From: Symbiodinium natans
Taxonomy: Eukaryota > Sar > Dinophyceae > Suessiales > Symbiodiniaceae
Length of the DNA: 64,000 nucleotides
Assembly: GCA_905221605.1 (NCBI GenBank)
Contig: CAJNDS010000946.1
Span: forward strand, 214,501 to 278,500
Direction of reading: 5' to 3'
Shown one piece after another: positions 9,900 to 20,602 of the stretch. The stretch's first letter is position 1. Each line of letters opens with the position of its first letter. The notes under the pieces are model-generated. The model was not told the origin of the DNA. It did no database searches and saw nothing but the letters and a program-made list of their open reading frames with translations. Both the position numbers and the translations under genes were made by a program.

Positions 9900-11450
9900 A
9901 ACAACTACGCATTTTTAAGCGTGCTTACGCTAATTGTGCTTTTCAGAAATAGTATACAAGTGGTCTTTCCAGTGCTTCAGAACTATTTGTTTCGTTATTA
10001 TGTAAGTAGAGCCGCTAGTGTTTAGTGCATCTTTTGGTTGTACTCAAGTGTAGTAGACCTTATTCAGCCATTACTTGGTGCTCTGGTAGCTCAATTCGCA
10101 TGGATGATATTTGCCTGGTACATGCGATTAATTATCTAGAAGCAGCATTTGCAATACTTGTCTTGAGAAAAAGCATTTGTTGCTTAGAATTGTTTGCTTA
10201 AAAAGTGACTCCTACTCGTCCAGGAATACCCCAAAACCCTATAATCCAAACTTTACCAGAGATTCTCCTGAAAAGCTTGCGCTTTTGGATGTTTTTATGT
10301 ATTTGTGAATTTGCTTGTGCATGGCCTTCACAAAGTACTTTTCTAGGATTCTTGTGCATTTTTTAAGCCTGATTGTGCAAGTTGCGTTTTTCAAGCATAG
10401 TATATATGTGGTCTTTATTGAATACTTCAGACATCTTGTTTCATCATTATGTAAGTAGAACCGCTTCTATTTCCATTATTGTGCATTTTTAAGCTTGCTC
10501 ATGCAAATTGTGCTTTTCAGACATAGTATATAAGTGGTCTTTAGTGAATACTTCAGCAATCTTTGTCTCATTGTTATGTAGGTAGAACCGTTTCCATTTC
10601 CGCAAGTGTTTATTTCGTATTTGGTTGAGTATGGTCCTTTAAATAGTATTCACTTGAGTCAAATTGGGCTATTTGCTTAAGAATTCCTCTAGTAGTTAAA
10701 TTCGCATAGAATGAATACTTCAAAAAAATTGTTTCATGAATATGTAAACATAAGGTGTTTCATTTGACTTTGCAGATAGTACTTCAATAATACTTTGCCT
10801 GGTATAAACACAACTGTTTCAATGCATTAGTTGCTCAACAAAGCACTATTTGCCCTTTAAACCACACTTTGCCATATTTTGGTTGAATATGGTGCTTCTT
10901 TCGTATTTTGGTTGAGTATGGTCTTTTAAATGGTATTCACTTCAGTCAAATTGGGCTATTTGCTTAATAATTACTCTAGTAGCTAAATTCGCATAAAATG
11001 ATTTTTTCAAAAATAAAAACGATTCATGAATATATAAACATAAGGTATTTCAGTGGACTTTTCAGAGAGCATGCTTTGCCTAGTACAAACACAGTTGTAT
11101 AAATACAGTATTTGCACTTTAAACGCACACTTTGCCATTTTTTGTTGAGAATGGTGTTTATTTCGTATCTTGGTTGAGTATGCTCCTTTAAATAGTATTC
11201 ACTTGAGTCAAATTGGGCTCTTTGCTTAATAATTACTCTAGTAGCTAAATTCGCATAGAAGCAAGAAAAATGTTTCACTATTTGATTAATACTTTGCCTC
11301 GTACAAACACAATTGTATAAATAAATTAGTTGCTCAACAAAACATTAATTGCCCTTGAAACGCACAGTTTGCATAGAAAACACTGATCTAAACATCTAAA
11401 AACAGCATTGTCCGCTTCAGATTCAAAATGTAGATTCTTCCAATGCTGGC
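9900..11450. repeat. AT-rich block with dispersed direct repeats
   Basis: A clear drop in GC content. One motif (about 85 bp; core catagtatataagtggtctt, ending tatgtaagtagaaccg) occurs near 9930, 10380 and 10500. A second (about 95 bp; core ttcacttgagtcaaattggg, ending ctaaattcgcata) occurs near 10620, 10908 and 11170. All frames carry many stops and no gene is supported. Composition is unlike the flanking GC-rich repeats, so an inserted or differently evolving segment is possible. Confidence 0.8.
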
Positions 11451-11593
11451 TTATCGGGGTCTGTGAGGTGGGTGTCCCAGTAACTGTCCTTCATTACCCG
11501 GTGATTAACTACGCGACTTTTGGGCCTTATTTGTTATTTTTTGTTAAAAAGGCCTAAAAAGGCCTAAAAAGGGTAGGTCGCTGGGGGGGGTAG

Positions 11594-11596
<3 letters not shown>

Positions 11597-11624
<28 letters not shown>

Positions 11625-11692
11625 TCCGTACTGGGTTTAAGTACCCTTAAAAATGTGAAAATGGTACCCAACTATGACAAAGTTAAGGTGGC
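11597..11692. repeat. (AT)n tract and half of a TIR element
   Basis: A run of about 13 AT units is followed by ccgtactgggtttaagtacccttaaaaatgtgaaaatggtacccaactatgacaaag-type DNA (11626-11683). The second part matches the right half of the element that forms an intron at 19237-19355, so this is a relic or relative of that family. Confidence 0.7.
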
Positions 11693-11936
11693 TGGCGAAG
11701 CCTTTGCGCAAGGTCGACTCGATATGTTCGCCACCCCAGCTTTATGAACAAAGCGTGTCAGAGAGAGAGAGAGAGCTGCCTGGTACCTTAAAACTGGTTT
11801 TAGGGTTTAGGGTTTAGGGTTTCGGGTTTGGGGTTTAGGGTTTAGGGTGTGCTAGAAGCCTTCCCCGGCAACCCCTGATGCCCAAAAAAACCCTGAGTGC
11901 TCCCACGTATCCTCAACCTTCCGAAAAGCCCTAAAC

Positions 11937-12035
11937 TTGGGATGTTCCCCTTTATACTGACAGTCCCTAACAGGGATTATCGTACCCCCTATTATCGTCC
12001 CTACTAAGGAGTGTTCGTAAAAGGGGAACATCACA
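11937..12035. mobile_element. Inverted-repeat element, family TTGGGATGTTCCCC
   Basis: Left end TTGGGATGTTCCCCTTTATA; right end is its imperfect complement (GTAAAAGGGGAACATCACA). The body has ACAGTCCCTAACAGGGA. The same family recurs at 17454-17515 and 39296-39395. No coding capacity. Confidence 0.8.
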
Positions 12036-12335
12036 ACCCTAAACCAGTCAACACGCGAAACCCTCAAGGCCGTGCGGCTTGGGGCTTCAGGCTCGAGATA
12101 GCGGCCCCTTTTGAGGGATGGGGGATCCATGAAGGATCCGACTGCAAACGCTGCCTGCTTGGGGGGGTTTCCCAAAAAGATGGCACCCTTTTCGGGCAGT
12201 TCCTTCAAACTAATTCTGGGATTCGAGAGGGCTTAGGGCTCAGGGTTTAGGATTCAGGGTTTAGGGCTCACGGGTTTAGGGTTTGGGGTCCCCACCCTCA
12301 ACTCAGGGGGGTGGACAGAAGGAAGTCCCTAGTTT

Positions 12336-12482
12336 GGGGGAATGCCCATATGGTCAGTTCTCAACATGATGGTCCCTGTTTGGGGGTGCGTACCCTATAC
12401 CATTAGGAGCCGCCCTCTAATAGTTAATAAAAGTAGTTTCAAAAGGGACCATCATGGAGGGAAGTGACCATATAGCAGCCCC
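12336..12482. mobile_element. Element with ~40-bp terminal inverted repeats
   Basis: The left end, GGGGGAATGCCCATATGGTC then ATGATGGTCCCT, is matched by the complement at the right end (AGGGACCATCATGG then GACCATATAGCAGCCCC). The 147-bp element has an AT-rich centre. No duplication of the target could be fixed because the flanks are repetitive. Confidence 0.85.
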
Positions 12483-12579
12483 AGATTAGGGTTTTTTGGG
12501 TCTCTGACCCTCCTTGCCACGACGGCCCGCACACCGGCCGTCCACCTGACCAGGACGGGAGGGGCCTTGAGGCGTAAGA

Positions 12580-13036
12580 GGTTTAGGGTTTAGAGTTGAG
12601 GGTTTAGGGTTTAGGGTTTAGGGGTTTAGGGGTTAGGGGTTTAGGGGTTTAGGGGTCTAGGGTCTAGGGTCTAGGGTTTAGGGTTTAGGGTTTAGGGTTT
12701 AGGGTTTAGGGTTTAGGGTTTAGGGTTTAGGGTTTAGGGTTTAGGGTTTAGGGTTTAGGGTTTAGGTTTCAAGGATGTATCAAAATGTAGCCTCCCTTAA
12801 ACCCCAAAGCCCTGAACCCCTAAACCCCTAAACCCCACAAAGCCCTAAAACAATAAACTGTTCAAACCCTGAACCCCAGGACCCTAAAGCACTACATCCC
12901 CTAAACCCTGAATGCGGCCCCATGTTCCCTAAACCCTTAACCCTAATCCCCAAACCCTAAACCCTAAACCCTAAACCCTAAACCCTAAACCCTAAACCCT
13001 AAACCCTAAACCCCAAACCCTAAACCCTAAACCAGA
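12580..13036. repeat. Opposed telomere-type arrays
   Basis: TTTAGGG units (about 12580-12770; perfect over about 90 bp) are followed by CCCTAAA units (12790-13036; perfect near 12950-13015), so the two blocks point toward each other and can pair as an inverted repeat. GGGGTTTA 8-mers and TCTAGGG 7-mers also occur. Confidence 0.9.
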
Positions 13037-13043
13037 CCGACAC

Positions 13044-16000
13044 CTTGCAGCCCTTCTGGGCGAAACGAGTTGGTTGTGGCCGCGGGAGTTCCTCCTGCGG
13101 AGGGAGGAGGTGTTTGGCGTTTAGTGTTTGCAGGGTTTAGGGCTTGTAGGGTTTAGGGTTTAGGGTGTAGGGTTTAGGGTTTCGGGTTTTGGATTCAGGG
13201 TTTCGGGTTTCGGTTTTAGGGTTTCGGGTCTAGGGTAATCAGGGCTTTAGGGTGGTATTTTGCGCGGGGGCTTTAGGGATGCAGGCGTTTAGGGAGTCAG
13301 GGCGTCAGGGGTTGGGGTTTTAGGGCTTAGGGTTTAGGGTTCAGGGTTCAGGGTTCAGGGTTTAGGGTTTAGGGTTTCGGGTTTCGGGTTTCGGGTTTCG
13401 GGTTTCGGGTTTAGGGTTGAGGGTTGAGGGTTGAGGGTTTAGGGTTTAGGGTTTAGGGTTTAGGGTTTAGGGTTTAGGGTTTAGGGTTTAGGGTTTAGGG
13501 TTTAGGGTTTAGGGTTTAGGGTTGAGGGTTGAGGGTTGAGGGTTGAGGGTTTAGGGTTGAGGGTTTAGGGTTTAGGGTTTAGGGTTTAGGGTTTAGGGTT
13601 TAGGGTTTAGGGCCCAGGCGGAAGCGTTGGGCTGGATATGGCCGGGTTCAGGTTGTTTTTGTTTTTTTTTTGGGGGGAGGGGGGGGGCTTAGGGCCTTTT
13701 GGGGTTTTGAGGCTTTCAAAGGGCTTTGGGGGCTTAGGGCCTTAGGCCTCAAGGGGTTTAGGGCCTTTGGGGTTCTGGGGTTTTGGATGTGCGGGTTTAG
13801 GGTTTATGGGCTCATGGATGTAGGGTTTGGGTCTGGGGTTTTGGCTGAATTCGGCTTGGGGCCTACAAGGTTTACCCAGGCCTCCGAGAAAGGAAAGGTC
13901 AGGGTTTGGGTTTAGGGTTTAGGGAGACTAGAAAGACATGCAGTGGTGAGAGCTTATGGTCACAGCGTATCCTGGGTGCGCGATGTAGCAAAACCGAGGG
14001 GTTCTTATTTTTTCACACGCACCAGTACACTTCCGAATGACAAGCTTGCAAGAAGTGAGTGATCACACTACTCGGTATGGAACTGCACCAAACACGAGCA
14101 GCTCCAACCCTTAATTAACCCTAAACAAGTGAAGTCCTCAATGCTGAACCCTATGGGGTTGAGAGTTTAGGGATTAGGGTTTAGGGTCTCGGGTTTAGGG
14201 TTTGTGTTTTAAGATTTTATGACTTGCATGCAGCTATGCTCTAAGAAACCCATTTCTGGTCATGAGGGCCCCAGTGTTACACCCTCGAGGCCCGGGTTTC
14301 GGGATTTGGGGTAGGGTTCAAGTACAACAGACATGCGAGATAACCGACGATTATTACCGGGAAATTCGCACAGGAACCCTAAACCCTCAGCATGAAAGCG
14401 GTCACGCCTGTTGGAAACAACACCCGCTATCAAAACTGCACCAGGTGCTGCAAGTGCCAGCGGCACACCTCGGGGCTTGCATTTAGGGCTTTAGGGTCTT
14501 TCTTCGGGGGTCCACCCCAAACCCTAAACCCGAAACCTGAAACCCAAAAACATTATGGATTTTCAGTTTCAGGGTGTTAGGATTCAGGGCCGAAGTTTTC
14601 GAGTTTTGGAGGGCATTCGGGCCTGGGATTTGGGAATTTGTTGCACACACAGGGGCTTATAGGGTAGGGTTTAGGGCTTAGGGTTTAGGGGTGCTTCGGG
14701 CGTGGGGTCTTAAGCTGCTAAACCCGTAACCCCTACAACAAGTTCCGCGGACCCGAAACCATTGAACCCCTAGCGCCCTCGAAAAATACAGGCATCCAGA
14801 TTCAGACGAGCAGTTCTGGGAATTGTGGTAATTTAGATGCTTGCAAACAAAGCAGTGTCTTCGAAGACCTGAAGCCTAGTAATTCCTGAACCTGACACCC
14901 TAAAGCCCTAAAGCCCTAAAGCCCTAAAACCCTAAACCCTAAACCCTCAACCCTAAACCCTAAACCCTAAACCCTAAACCCTAAACCCTAAACCCTAAAC
15001 CCTAAACCCTAAACCCTAAACCCTAAACCCTAACCCTAAACCCTCAACCCTAAACCCTAAACCATAAGCCCGAAACCCCCCAGCGGGACCTCGCTCGGGA
15101 GCCCCATGCACGGCCCTTCCTGGCTTCGAGGCGAGCCTGACCCCAACCAACGCGCGTGCCATGGGGGCTGGGGGTTTAGGGTTGAGGGTTTAGGGTTTAG
15201 GGTTTAGGGATAAGGGTTTAGGGTTTCGGGTTTAGGGTTCAGGGTTTAGGGTTCAGGGTTCAGGGTTCAGGGTTCAGGGTTCAGGGTTCAGGGTTCAGGG
15301 TTCAGGGTTCAGGGTTTAGGGTTTAGGGTTTAGGGTTTAGGGTTTAGGGTTTAGGGTTTAGGGTTTAGGGTTTAGGGTTTAGGGTTTAGGGTTTAGGGTT
15401 TAGGGTGTTCAGAAACTTGGGGCTTGGGGCACTTCCAGGAGCTTTAGGGGTTTGGTGGCGCTTCTGGGGATGATGCGGCTGGAGCACGCAAGGGTTTAGG
15501 ATGCATTGTAGGGTTTAGGGTTTAGGGTTTAGGGTTTAGGGTTTAGGGTTTGGGGTTTAGGGTTTAGGGTTTCGGGTTTAGGGTTTAGGGTTGCGGGTTT
15601 CGGGTTTCGGGATTCGGGTTTCGGGTTTCGGGTTTAGGGTTTAGGGTTTAGGGTTTAGGGTTTAGGGTTTAGGGTTTAGGGTTTAGGGTTTAGGGTTTAG
15701 GGTTTAGGGTTTAGGGTTTAGGGTTTAAGATCTCCATGTCCTCTACCCCTCTGTGGGCAAGCCCACCTGGCAATTAGCGCAGGCGCGGGCGCCCCAACGG
15801 CAAATGCCTTGAAGAGAGGGCACCGGGGGTTTAGCGTTCAAAGACTTGAGGGGTTCGGGTGTAGGGTTTAGGGGGTTTGGGGTTTAGGGCTTAGGGTTTA
15901 GGGTTAATTCGGGGAGTTTGGGCTCAGGGTTCAAGGTTCCAATGACACATCCGCGTTTCTGACAAAGTGACTCAAGTCCTGCCTCTTGCCGTAAGTCCGA

Positions 16001-16360
16001 TACGAATTTGGGAGCCTGTCTCAAGGAACCCCTTCAGCTAAACCCTAAGCCCTAAGCCCTAAGCCCTAAACCCTAAACCCTAAACCCTAAACCCTAAACC
16101 CTAAACCCCTAGAAGAGCAGCCCTGGCCTCCGTCATGGACGGCATGGTGGCCACAGCAGTGTCAAACTGAGCTACGAAGCCCTCTGCTGCACGGCGACAC
16201 TTCTGAAGACCCTAAACTCTAAACCCTAAACCCTAAACCCTAAACCCTAAACCCTAAACCCAAAGACTACTTTGGCCAATTGCAGTTCTCCTGCATCTGC
16301 ATGGGCTGTGTTCGCAGCACGCTCTTGGGTGCAGGTGTGGACGGCTTGGCGCTTGCAAAG
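13044..16360 (-). CDS. Scattered minus-strand micro-exons, gene unknown
   Basis: Unique islands between telomere-type arrays have exon form on the minus strand. Clearest: 13094-13044 (after CCTCCTCCCTCCGCAG, 51 nt, EELPRPQPTRFAQKGCK, then GTGTCG) and 15807-15767 (after CCCTCTCTTCAAG, 41 nt, AFAVGAPAPALIA, then GTGGGC). Others: about 16015-15957 (after CTTGAGACAG, APKFVSDLRQEAGLESLC), about 16202-16119 (after GTCTTCAG, KCRRAAEGFVAQFDTAVA and on), about 16360-16268 (KPSTPAPKSVLRTQPMQM) and about 14478-14398 (GVPLALAAPGAVLIAGVV). They are open, codon-like and share a strand. I cannot say whether they form one gene, and no family is recognised. Introns would be the TTTAGGG arrays. Confidence 0.45.
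13125..13613. repeat. Array with TTTCGGG, TTCAGGG and TTGAGGG sub-blocks
   Basis: Inside a TTTAGGG array, small homogeneous blocks of other 7-mers occur: TTCAGGG (about 13335), TTTCGGG (about 13370-13405) and TTGAGGG (about 13412 and 13520). Each block repeats one variant several times in a row. Confidence 0.9.
13614..14920. other. Degenerate repeat-derived DNA
   Basis: G-rich, decayed TTTAGGG-like DNA with isolated unique stretches (13920-14110, 14250-14480, 14740-14880). Apart from the possible exon near 14400-14480, I see no gene. The 81-codon open frame at 13670-13915 is repeat-derived (Gly/Leu/Phe/Trp periodicity). Confidence 0.6.
14920..15728. repeat. CCCTAAA array, then TTCAGGG/TTTAGGG arrays
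   Basis: CCCTAAA at 14920-15063, then (after a 100-bp unique island) TTTAGGG with a pure run of about ten TTCAGGG (15237-15312), then perfect TTTAGGG to 15405, and another array at 15505-15728 with a TTTCGGG patch. The island 15077-15131 is open on the plus strand after CCCCCCAG (RDLAREPHARPFLAS) and also on the minus strand. Confidence 0.9.
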
Positions 16361-17260
16361 TCATGTCACATGTTCTGTGTATGTCTTTGCTTGAACCAAT
16401 AGGTTTTGGATTCAGCGTTAGGGTTTAGGGCTTGGGGTTTAGGAAGGGTTTAGGGTGTAGGGCTTAGGGTGTAGGATTTAGGGTTTCGGGTTTAGGGTTT
16501 AGGGCTTAGGGTTTAGGGTTTAGGGTTTAGGGTTTCGGGTTTTGGGTTTAGGGTGTACGGTTCAGAACAGGCCGCCCTGAATTGCGCTGAAGAAGAGATC
16601 TGCTGACTCGGCTGCCAGCAGTCGCGTCCTGAAGCCTTAGACCTTTAGAGCCCAAATCCCACATGAAAAAATGGGTTTGGGGTTTAGGGTTTAGGGTTTA
16701 GGTCTTGGGTTTAGGGCTTAGGGCTTAGGGTTTAGGGTTTAGGGTTTAGGGTTTAGGGTTTAGGGTTTAGGGTTTAGGGCTTAGGGCTTAGGGCTTAGGG
16801 CTTAGGGTTTAGAATTTCAATCGAGTGTTTGGGGTTTAGGGTTTAGGTCACCCCAAGTCATCCTAAGCCACAAGCCACAAAACCCACAGCCTTAAGCCCC
16901 AGAGCTGGATGCCACCGGTCCACAACTCCCAACGCGCACCCGCCCCCTTCTTGATGCCAGTCCATGGGCCCGAAACACTAAACCCCAAACCCAAAACCCT
17001 AAACCCCAAACCCCAAACCCTAAACCCCAAACCCCAAACCCCAAACCCTAAACCCCCAAACCCCAAACCCCCAAACCCCCAAACCCCCAAACCCCCAAAC
17101 CCCCAAACCCCCAAACCCCAAACCCTAAACCTCAAAAACCGCAAACCCCCCTAAACCCCAAACCCCAAACCCTAAACCCCAAACCCTAAACCCCAAACCC
17201 CAAACCCTAAACCCTAAACCCTAAACCTCAAACCCCAAAAACCCCAAACGCCGTCATTGA
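16018..17260. repeat. Mixed telomere-variant arrays
   Basis: CCCTAAA runs near 16025-16105 and 16205-16262; TTTAGGG/CTTAGGG near 16430-16560 and 16675-16840 (four CTTAGGG in a row near 16780); CCCCAAA/CCCTAAA from 16975 to 17240. The Trp-Gly-Leu-Gly-Phe periodic open frames here are translations of the 7-mer and not genes. Confidence 0.9.
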
Positions 17261-17453
17261 CGGCCCCAGTGTTTGGAGGGATTTCAGAGTTTGAGGGTTT
17301 AGGGTTTAGGGTTTACGGTTTAGGGTTTAGGGCTTAAGGGGTTTACTGCTCTGTGCTTAAGAAAAACCCAAAGCATGAAGTTATTCTTTCTTATGAGGGT
17401 AAAGTAGTCACATTACCATCTTGCATGTTTTGGGGGTTCTTAAGCACTCCGAA

Positions 17454-17515
17454 TTGGGATGCGCCCCTATGACAATCCCTACTAAGGACTGTTAGTATAA
17501 GGGGCAACTCCCAAG
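17454..17515. mobile_element. Short copy of the TTGGGATG inverted-repeat family
   Basis: TTGGGATGCGCCCCTATGAC at the left, and the complement (GTATAAGGGGCAACTCCCAA) at the right, around ACAATCCCTACTAAGGACTG. It is only 62 bp, shorter than its relatives at 11.9 and 39.3 kb. Confidence 0.7.
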
Positions 17516-17967
17516 TTTTAAGGTTCGGGGTTTTTACGATAGGGCTTGGCTGCATCAGTGCTAAACCCTAAGCCAGGGAAACTCCGGAAACCCTGGAAAC
17601 CCTGTCGCACTAGGCGACTTGGAGAGTTGGGGTTCAGGGTTAAGGGTTTGGGGTTTTGGGATGTGGGGTTTAGGGTTGAAAATAGGGATTTAGGAGGATG
17701 TGGGGTTCAGAGTTGCCTCTCTGAACGCAGCAGACACGCTCAACCCCATAACCCCAAAGCCCCACATCTGGGACAACAGTCTCGGTCCCACCACCGCAAA
17801 TTGAAACGCGAGAGGAAAAACCCCCCAATGGCCCTGAAGCCCCCCCGCCCCCCCCCCGCCCCCCCAAAAAAAAAAAGAACATGGTGCTTACGGCCCTTCT
17901 CTCCATCCTCACACATCACCAGTTGATCACTTGGGTTTAGGTTCTTGGGTGCCCTAAACCCTGAACC

Positions 17968-20285
17968 CTAAACCCTAAACCCTAAGCCCTCAGCCCTAAA
18001 CCCTAAACCCTTAACCCGAAAGTTACTATGTATCCCCGCACCGACCTTGGGTCTCTTCGCTTTCCTCGCCACATCGGTCAGCTCTTCCATCAGCGCAGCC
18101 CAGAATGGTACCACCTCGCGTGTTGCCAAGGCCGTCTCCTGCTTCATCTCCTGTGACATCCTTGGCAGCCCAATAGCCTTATTACGAGAAGGGCACCCTT
18201 TTTTGGGGGGGTTGGTTGCTTTGTGTAAGGGAACCTTGAACCAAAAAAATAGAAAGTGAAGGGTACCACTAGGCTACCAAGCGTCTTCTCCAAGTCGTAG
18301 GCACCGGTGCTCAGCGACCAGATCAGCTGTGGGATCGAGGCAAAAACCTGAACCCCGGGCATCTCAATAAAGGCATAACTCTGAGCCCAGTAGAGCATTG
18401 TTGGAAAATCTCGGGCCATGTGATCCAACGACGGGTATGGAGTTGGACCACTTGGATGACCCGAATCTGGCAGATGGAGCTGCTGATGCAAGTTGGGGTG
18501 GCTCCGGCCGTAGCTGGTCATCTGCTTTGGCCAAAGCCTTGCTAGCCACAAGCTGTCTGGAACAAACAACGGCATGTTCATAGCGTAGAGCTCGTGGAAC
18601 GTGGTCACGGCAATGTTCCAGGGAATCAGCACAGTTGCACGGAACCTAGCAACCTCTTCAAACAAGTAGCCATGCACCACGTCGCGGTCGCCAGCTGGCA
18701 AGCGCATCTGCCATCGGCGCGCCAGACTTTTCATTCGATGCTGTGCCTCACGGAAGAGGCCACGGCAGCTGTGGGACATCATAAGCCGCGTCCTGGCACA
18801 AAGCACCAGCACGGTGGAGCTGTTGGGACGGTATTGGACACCCACGTAACTTGCCAAAGGCCGCACACAGGGAACCTGCCGGCCTGTGTGGTACTGGATA
18901 CTGGTGGCAAGGTAAGGTGATTGGGCGACCAGAGCAACTGTACCAGTTGCGTGCTGCAGGCCTCCAAGTCGTAAGACATCGTGACTGATGAGCTCATGAA
19001 ATTGCTTCAGCAGCACCTGGGACGCATAGTCACTCATAGCCTCGTCCTGCATGAAGATGATGCCCGGATAGTAGATGGTCGCCACAGACTGCTGCAGAGA
19101 CCGAGCCACCTTCCACAAGAAATACGCGTCGCGCAGCTCCATACATATCAGCAGGTCAGCCTGCAAACCTGATCTTGTCTCAGCATCCCAGAAGTCCCTG
19201 TAGGCCTCTTCCACTTCGGCCACGTCAGCCTCGGACCTAATTCATGGTTGGGATGACCTTAAAAACTTTATATTCCTTATTGGGTTTGAGCACCCTTAAC
19301 AGTGCAAAATGGTACCCAACTATGACAAAGGGACATGTAGGTCTTGTATCTCAACTTGGCGGGCACGGGCTTCCGCGGGTCCCTCTTGTGGCAAAGCGTG
19401 AAGAAAGCACAGTCTCGATCACTGACTCCGAACCAATGCAGGCGCAGGGCCTCCAGGGACCAGAGGGCCGAAAAAGGCTCAATCAGCACCGGGTGATAGC
19501 CATAAACAACCACTTCGGGCTTCCGCTCCTGAAGCCTCATCGACGACTGCTCCAACGAGGGGTAGCTCTTTCCCTCCTCCCAACATCTCAAGGGGTCGAC
19601 TGCCGGCGGGCCTTGACCTGGGGGTTTCCGAAAATAGGGGGGTACCCTGTTTGGGGGTTTCTTTTTTTGGGAGTAGAGTATTTGGGGGTATGTTAGGGGA
19701 ACGCCCCTTTTTTGGGAGATGCCCACCTGCTGCTCGCTGGATTGGGGCGGTGGCTTTGGCGACGGGCGATCCCTGCAACTTGGCCAAGGACAGCAAGATG
19801 TTGGCGGACCGGGGCCAGTCCGTGGACTCCATGAAGTCCAGCCCCAGCTCCTTGCCCAGAAACTGCAGGGCCATCTCCCAGTCGGCTGCGGCCGCCTCGG
19901 CCTCACCTTGGGCCAGCAGCTCCTGCCCTCGGATGTAGAGGGCCGCCACCACCCCGTAGACGCAGTCTTGCGCACGCCGCCGGCTCTGGGTCAGGCCGGG
20001 CTCAGCCAAGACGGCCACGAAGTTCCCGATGTCCAGCGAGGCAAAGTGCTCCACCAAGAGGGTATCTGCCAAGGCCCCGAGCTCCGCAAGGCTCTGCCGG
20101 GTGTCTGGCCCTGAGAAGTCAAGGAGGCCCGAGCCATCCGCAGATTTGAACCTTCGTTCCAGCAAAGCTTCGCGAAAGTCGCTCCAGGACTTGTGCCCAT
20201 CACAGTTCAAGTAAGGAAATACGTCGTTTCGTCTTGCGACCGACAAATGCCACAGGACTGCAAATTCTAGCAGAACTCTGAGCAT
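17968..20285 (-). CDS. Secretory-type protein, possibly glycosyltransferase-like
   Basis: Four exons join in phase: 20285-19727 (559 nt), 19617-19356 (262), 19236-18270 (967), 18177-17968 (210 with stop), giving about 665 residues. The N-terminus MLRVLLEFAVLWHLSVA is signal-anchor-like; the ATG follows CCTCGTCCAG by 10-20 nt, a possible trans-splice acceptor. The centre has YGYHPVLIEPF and HWFGVSD, and the third exon IPWNIAVTTFHELYAMNMPL then FVPD, a pattern I associate with unclassified algal/dinoflagellate glycosyltransferase-like proteins; this is tentative. Introns (109, 119, 92 nt) have GT...AG ends, and each is an inverted-repeat element. The C-terminus runs into TTTAGGG-derived codons, so the true end may lie earlier (donor-like CCCAAG|GTCGG) or in an unseen exon. 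Confidence 0.65.
18178..18269 (-). mobile_element. Introner-like element, intron 3 of 18-20 kb gene
   Basis: This 92-nt intron sits between imperfect inverted ends: TAGCCTAGTGGTACCCTTC (starting in the upstream exon) and the complement of TAGCCTTATTACGAGAAGGG (ending in the downstream exon). Both splice sites therefore lie inside the terminal repeats. A relative occurs at 50540-50597. Confidence 0.7.
19237..19355 (-). mobile_element. Introner-like element, intron 2 of 18-20 kb gene
   Basis: The 119-nt intron contains ends TTCATGGTTGGGATGACC and GGTACCCAACTATGACA, which are inverted copies of each other. The right half matches 11626-11683. Splicing at AA|GTTGAG and TTAG|GTCC keeps the reading frame (phase 2). 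Confidence 0.7.
19618..19726 (-). mobile_element. Introner-like element, intron 1 of 18-20 kb gene
   Basis: The 109-nt intron is flanked by the direct repeat CAGGT (GCAG|GTGGGC and CCAG|GTCAAG). Its ends, GGGCATCTCCCAAAAAAGGGG and the complement of GGGGGTTTCCGAAAATAGGG, form inverted repeats. The same family occurs at 21943-22051 and 37474-37582, outside recognised coding sequence. Confidence 0.75.
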
Positions 20286-20454
20286 GAAGCATCTGTCTGG
20301 ACGAGGACAAAACCTTTTGGCACACTTTGGCGTCCAAAGAAACTGGAGCCAGGGCCAAATGCATCCAAATACGACAATGCTATAACTTGCATCAGGATGC
20401 AGCAAGCCTTGCGATCCCTCAATTTGTGCTTCTTGTGACACCAAGCCCTAAATC

Positions 20455-20582
20455 CTAAACCCTAAACCCTAAACCCTAAACTCCTAAACCCTAAACCCCT
20501 AATCCCTAAACCTTAAACCCTAAACCCTAAACCCTAAACCCTAAACCCTAAACCCTAAACCCTAAACCCTAAACCCTAAACC
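20455..20582. repeat. CCCTAAA array
   Basis: About 16 CCCTAAA units, nearly perfect from 20518. It separates the start of the 18-20 kb gene from the exon at 20650-20603. Confidence 0.95.
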
Positions 20583-20602
20583 GGTCCTGGAGATGCTGCT
20601 AC

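Noticed and set aside
16863-17154. Open frames with RVWGLGFRVWGLGF or NPKPQTLNPKPQ periodicity
   Set aside because: They are direct translations of the TTTAGGG/CCCTAAA 7-mer; the same pattern appears wherever the array is degenerate.
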